Assembly (NCBI GenBank): GCA_030549775.1
Contig: CM060173.1
Location: forward strand, 42,361,110-42,425,109
Length of the DNA stretch: 64,000 bases
Origin: Tamarix chinensis
Lineage: Eukaryota > Streptophyta > Magnoliopsida > Caryophyllales > Tamaricaceae
Reading direction: 5' to 3'
Made by a program: the position numbers and the translations under genes. The notes beneath the pieces were generated by a model that saw only the letters and a list, made by a program, of their open reading frames with translations, was not told the origin of the DNA and did not search any database. Below, piece by piece: positions 60,600 to 64,000 of this stretch (position 1 is its first letter; every line of letters starts with the position of its first letter).

Positions 60600-61850
60600 A
60601 TTTTATTCTCCCTATTTTCCCTTCTTCTTTTTTACCTTTTTTCCTTTCTTTCTCCTTTTTCCTCCCTTCGAGTTTCGCACTCCAGGCCTACCTCCCCTCT
60701 CCCTCCCTTCCTTCTTCTCCTGTATGGGCAACCCATCCTCTTTTTCTTTTCCTCCTTTCCCTCGGGGTAGCAACCCAGCCCAGCTCCCCCTTTTTTCTTC
60801 CCTTCCTTTCTCCTCTTGGATCGGGCCGGCCCAACTCTTCTTTTTCTCCCTACACGAGCCTTCTCCCCTTCCTTTATTCCTCCTTCTTTTGCCTCGACCC
60901 AGCGCCCCGACCTGTCTCCGTCACCCATGACTGCCACCCCAAACGCCACACCCAGCCACTATAGCCTGCAACCACTGCCACCACCTGCCTCTCTCTCTCC
61001 CTTGCCCTTTTTTTTCATCATTTTGGAACCAAGCCAGCCATGCACCCAATCCCGCATGGCCACCCTTTCCTCTTCTTTCTTTCCCTTTCCCTACCACCCT
61101 ACCACCCTACATGCTACCACTGGCCATCTAGCTGCCCTCTTATTCTCCCTCTCCTTTTTCTTCACCTCTCCAGCCTCTCCCTGCCCTATTTCTTTGAGCC
61201 TTTCCCCTTCCCCGACCTCCCTCTTCTCCCTTTCTTCTCCTTCCTTTTTCCTCCCTATTTTGGCTATGCAGCCGCCCTCCGCCGCTTCAACTGCCGCACC
61301 AACCCTCTACACCACTCCCTGCCACCCTCTACCTCAGCCTTGCACCACCACAATACCCCCTCGAGCCCCTATAGTCCCTTCTTCCTCCCCTCTTCTTTTC
61401 CCCTTGTTTCTCTCCCTTATCTGCAACCTCCCTGCAACCCCTTTATTTACCGCCATCCGACCGCCTCTACCACCACCCAAACCACTAGTCAACTCCATGC
61501 AACCTCCTCTAACACCCCCACGCCTACTTTTGCTAAAACCAGCCCCCTCACCCCTTCATTTTCCACCTCTCTTTTCCTTCCTTCTCAACCCGATCTAGTC
61601 CTGCAACCCACTTTATGGCCTCACCGCCGCCACCCTTGGCTACAAACAACCTACCCCTGACCGCCACCTATATCCCTCTTCACTCCTGCATCCTTCCCTT
61701 ACCCTAAATCCTCCCCCACCCACCCTCTTTCCTAGCTCAAAAGCCTTAACCCGAAAATGACCATCCCTCCCTTCTACCCCTACCTTCAACCCCTTTTCCC
61801 CATCACCACCTACATGTGGCTCACGTTGCTCATGTAGCGTGAGTTCCACA
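60600..61850 (+). other. Pyrimidine-rich LTR block; two long overlapping Pro-rich frames
   Basis: Frames 60816-61598 (260 codons) and 61040-61660 (206 codons) overlap in different phases and encode Pro/Ser/Leu/Thr-rich sequence without motifs. Low A content removes most stops, so both are expected by composition. The block is conserved in position in all three family-A LTRs. Confidence 0.6.
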
Positions 61851-62152
61851 CTATTTTGGGAATTGTTTTGCTTAAGTATTGAGGTATATTAATGGTTAAG
61901 TAAAGTATTTTATTAATTAAGTTCTTATAAAGTTTTATCCTTTTAATTTCCTACTCTAATATAATAATTATTAATATTATTTTTAGGTGTTAAATTTTGC
62001 TATTTAGAGCTTGAATCTATAATTGGGATACCGATAAGGTTCGTTTTTACGGGAATTAAGGTAATCGTTAAACCCTACTTAAACGCATGGATAAACATAT
62101 GTTAGCACATTAGGGTTTTTAATACGTTATTATGCTTGTGATATGTTTGTTA

Positions 62153-62157
<5 letters not shown>

Positions 62158-62198
<41 letters not shown>
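62158..62198. repeat. (TA)20 microsatellite
   Basis: TA dinucleotide run shortly after the conserved 'gcacattagggttttt' segment of LTR A3. Confidence 0.95.
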
Positions 62199-62199
<1 letters not shown>

Positions 62200-62359
62200 T
62201 TGTATTGATTAATAAAAAAAAGGAAAGTATGCTAGTTTATGTACTATGTGTAGAAATGTTGCTTAAGGAAAGAGTTTGGCTATTAATGAAAGTGTTAAGT
62301 ACTCACCCATGTTATTTTATGTTATTGTGGTCATTTATGCATGAACAATATTATTGTGA

Positions 62360-62870
62360 GCCCTAGGGGCATTTATAATAATGGAAACTATGGAGAAGGG
62401 TAAATTGGTATTTATAATAATGGAAAAGGGTAAATTCGTATTTATAATAATGGAGAAGGGTAAAATGGTAATTATGATAATAGAGAAGGGTAATTTGGTA
62501 ATTTAACCTACTAAAGGGTAAATTGGTAATTATTTAACCAACTAAAGGGGCAAATTGGTAATCATTATAATGAAGAAGGATAATTTGGCAATTTATCCAA
62601 CTTAAGGGCAATTTAGTAATTATAACAAGGGAGAAGGGTAATTAAGTAATCTAACCAACCAAATGGGAAATATGATAAGTGTACCAATTAAGAAGGGTGA
62701 ATGGTGATTTAAAAAGTGTAGGAGATAACTTGGTAACCTAAACCGAGTAAGGGATAATTTGATAATTATGCAACCTGAAGGGTGATATGGTAAATTGGCA
62801 AGTAAGGAAGGAATAGCTTAATAACTATACAAGTAAGGGGTAAATCACTAATTCATTTCTAATATGTTGA
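62360..62870 (+). repeat. Degenerate ~30-bp array 'gagaagggtaaattggtaatt'
   Basis: More than ten loose copies of a ~28-36 bp unit combining 'gaagggtaaattggtaat' with 'tataataatgga' or 'taaccaactaa'. It occupies the place of the 148-bp array in LTR A2 and shares its 'ttggtaattt' word. Confidence 0.75.
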
Positions 62871-63569
62871 TGGGACACTAGAGGTTCATAATAAAAATCA
62901 AGTAATACTAAATAGTAAGGTAAGAGTATTTGACGATTAGTAAGTATCACGAGAACAAATCCTAAATCAGAGTTGGATAAGATTATGATGGCCTTAATGA
63001 TTTCTCTATGTTATCTTGGATAACCGTATGAATAAGAAATGACTAATGATATCATAATGATCGAAAATGAATAAGCATCTAATTGTTGTGCTTTTCGTGA
63101 TCACTTAAATTAAGATACTAATACTTAAAGTGAAAGACCTCGAGATCGAAAATTGTAGCTCTTTAGGGGTCGCTACCCTAAAGATGTGGTTTAGCCCACG
63201 ATTATTCTAGTATTTGCTGGTGTGCCTTTGTGCCCCAGCCAGGCCCTATATCTTACTTTATCTAGCTCTACGGACCTATTTAGAGGGTATGCATACTTAT
63301 GAATTAGGTGTCATTGTCGGTAGGGTACTGAGTAGCTTTATGCACCAGTACGACCAGGGTACCTTTGCATCCTTGGGTTAATGGTTGAAGGGTACTGAAT
63401 AGCTTATATGCACTAGTACAACCGGTATACCTTTGTGTCCTGGGTTCTTGATCTCCTGTCCGAGGCAAATAAATGGGATTGTTGTGCTGATTAAAAAAGG
63501 AAAAACACTAATCATGAAAGTGAAAGATTAATGAGCCAAACCTAGTTGAATTATGATATTGAGTACCGA

Positions 63570-63860
63570 TCCACCAGTTATAATAGTGGCCCAGGAGCGT
63601 GTTGCCTTGGATGATGTTGATATATATTCCAATCCATGGGCAATAATAATGGGGGTCCCGAGCTCAATAAAATCAATTATGAAAAAATACTAATCACTTA
63701 TAATGGAATACCATATGAGCCAGGGCTAAACCGGTCTACCGGCGAATAATAGTGGCCAAGAGCATTTTGCCCTACATGACCAGTCCACCGACAAATAATA
63801 GTGGCCAAGAGCGTTTTGCCCTGCATGACCGGTCCACCGGCTATAATAGTGGGGTTCACG
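63570..63860 (+). repeat. 49-bp array with CCGGTCCACCGG palindrome
   Basis: Units starting ACCGGTC/ACCAGTC at 63730, 63779 and 63828 are exactly 49 bp apart, each with 'ataatagtggccaagagcg' and 'ttttgccctgcatg'. An outlying copy is near 63570. The palindromic start (ACCGGTCCACCGG) would form a small hairpin. Confidence 0.85.
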
Positions 63861-64000
63861 TACTCACATGAATATAAAATCTGAGAGATGATTGAAAAAT
63901 GATGGACTAATGACTTAAGACCCAAACGTATTGATTTTGCACTATGACATAACTTAAGGCCCAGAAGCATTAATTATACATTATGACTTATTAATAATTG

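Larger units (their letters stand above)
60318..64000 (+). mobile_element. Family-A long LTR (copy 3), running off the window
   Basis: Starts TGTAATTCCCCAAAATATT and has the family-A order: AT-rich start, ~1.2 kb pyrimidine-rich block (60600-61850), 'ttgggataccgataaggttcg…aaggtaatcg' (62030-62075, matching 33650-33690 in copy 2), a tandem array, and the 'accggtccaccggctataatagtgg' modules (63570-63860). The 3' end lies beyond 64000. Confidence 0.75.

Noticed and set aside
60816..61598. 260-codon open frame, the longest in the window
   Set aside because: It lies in C+T-rich LTR sequence where stops are rare, a second long frame overlaps it in another phase, it is low-complexity Pro/Ser/Leu, and no clear homologous frame exists in the sister LTRs.

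Overview
The window looks like nuclear DNA of a flowering plant from a repeat-dense, probably heterochromatic region. The reasons are Helitron, CACTA, hAT-MITE, Ty1/copia and Ty3/gypsy sequences nested in one another, spliceosomal introns inside a Helitron gene, plant-type initiator-Met tRNA primer-binding sites, and a captured fragment of a plant nuclear ERA-like GTPase gene. The sequence is AT-rich except for pyrimidine-rich blocks inside one LTR family. I see no intact host gene, no tRNA or rRNA gene and no CRISPR array. Every recognisable coding region is a decayed transposon gene or a captured fragment. The species cannot be told from the sequence.

Layout. 1-5034: the 3' part of a degenerate Helitron (Rep plus PIF1-like helicase, five apparent introns, an internal deletion) carrying a 303-bp hAT-type MITE. 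6669-11135: a ~4.5 kb LTR of 'family A' on the minus strand. 12481-18907: an older minus-strand LTR-like remnant holding two LTRs of an Athila-like family ('family C', 13133-14696 and 16338-17910). 19083-29316: a ~3.4 kb solo LTR ('family B') split by a 6.8 kb CACTA element (20512-27346), which carries part of an ERA-like GTPase gene. 29317-39934: a minus-strand Ty3/gypsy element (gag, protease, reverse transcriptase, RNase H, integrase, PBS, 5' LTR) whose reverse transcriptase is split by a 4.6 kb solo LTR of family A (31970-36608). 39935-40860: a second, minus-strand gypsy gag fragment. 40868-47372: the 3' half of an Athila-like element on the plus strand (integrase, a hairpin-module array, an ATHILA ORF-1-like frame, PPT, 3' LTR). 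47373-49700: two minus-strand copia remnants. 49700-59190: three LTR-type remnants, the last a second family-B LTR. 59195-60317: an Athila/Ogre-type LTR fragment. 60318-64000: the start of a third family-A LTR that runs off the window.

The region reads as a record of serial insertion followed by LTR-LTR recombination. Most LTRs are solo and at least two still have perfect 5-bp target duplications. Where insertions fall in coding sequence (the MITE in the Helitron, the family-A LTR in reverse transcriptase), removing the insert plus one target copy restores the frame. The most unusual signal is a roughly 40-bp double-hairpin module (ACACGGGGGTCCCGTGT followed by an ACACGGACCGTGT half). It occurs in pairs in Athila-like LTRs, as an ~81-bp-period array downstream of the Athila-like integrase, and once in the LTR of an unrelated copia remnant. 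Other notable structures are tandem arrays inside LTRs (148-bp and 49-bp units, clustered 'CGACTGGTT' motifs) and a 33-bp array at the CACTA 3' end.
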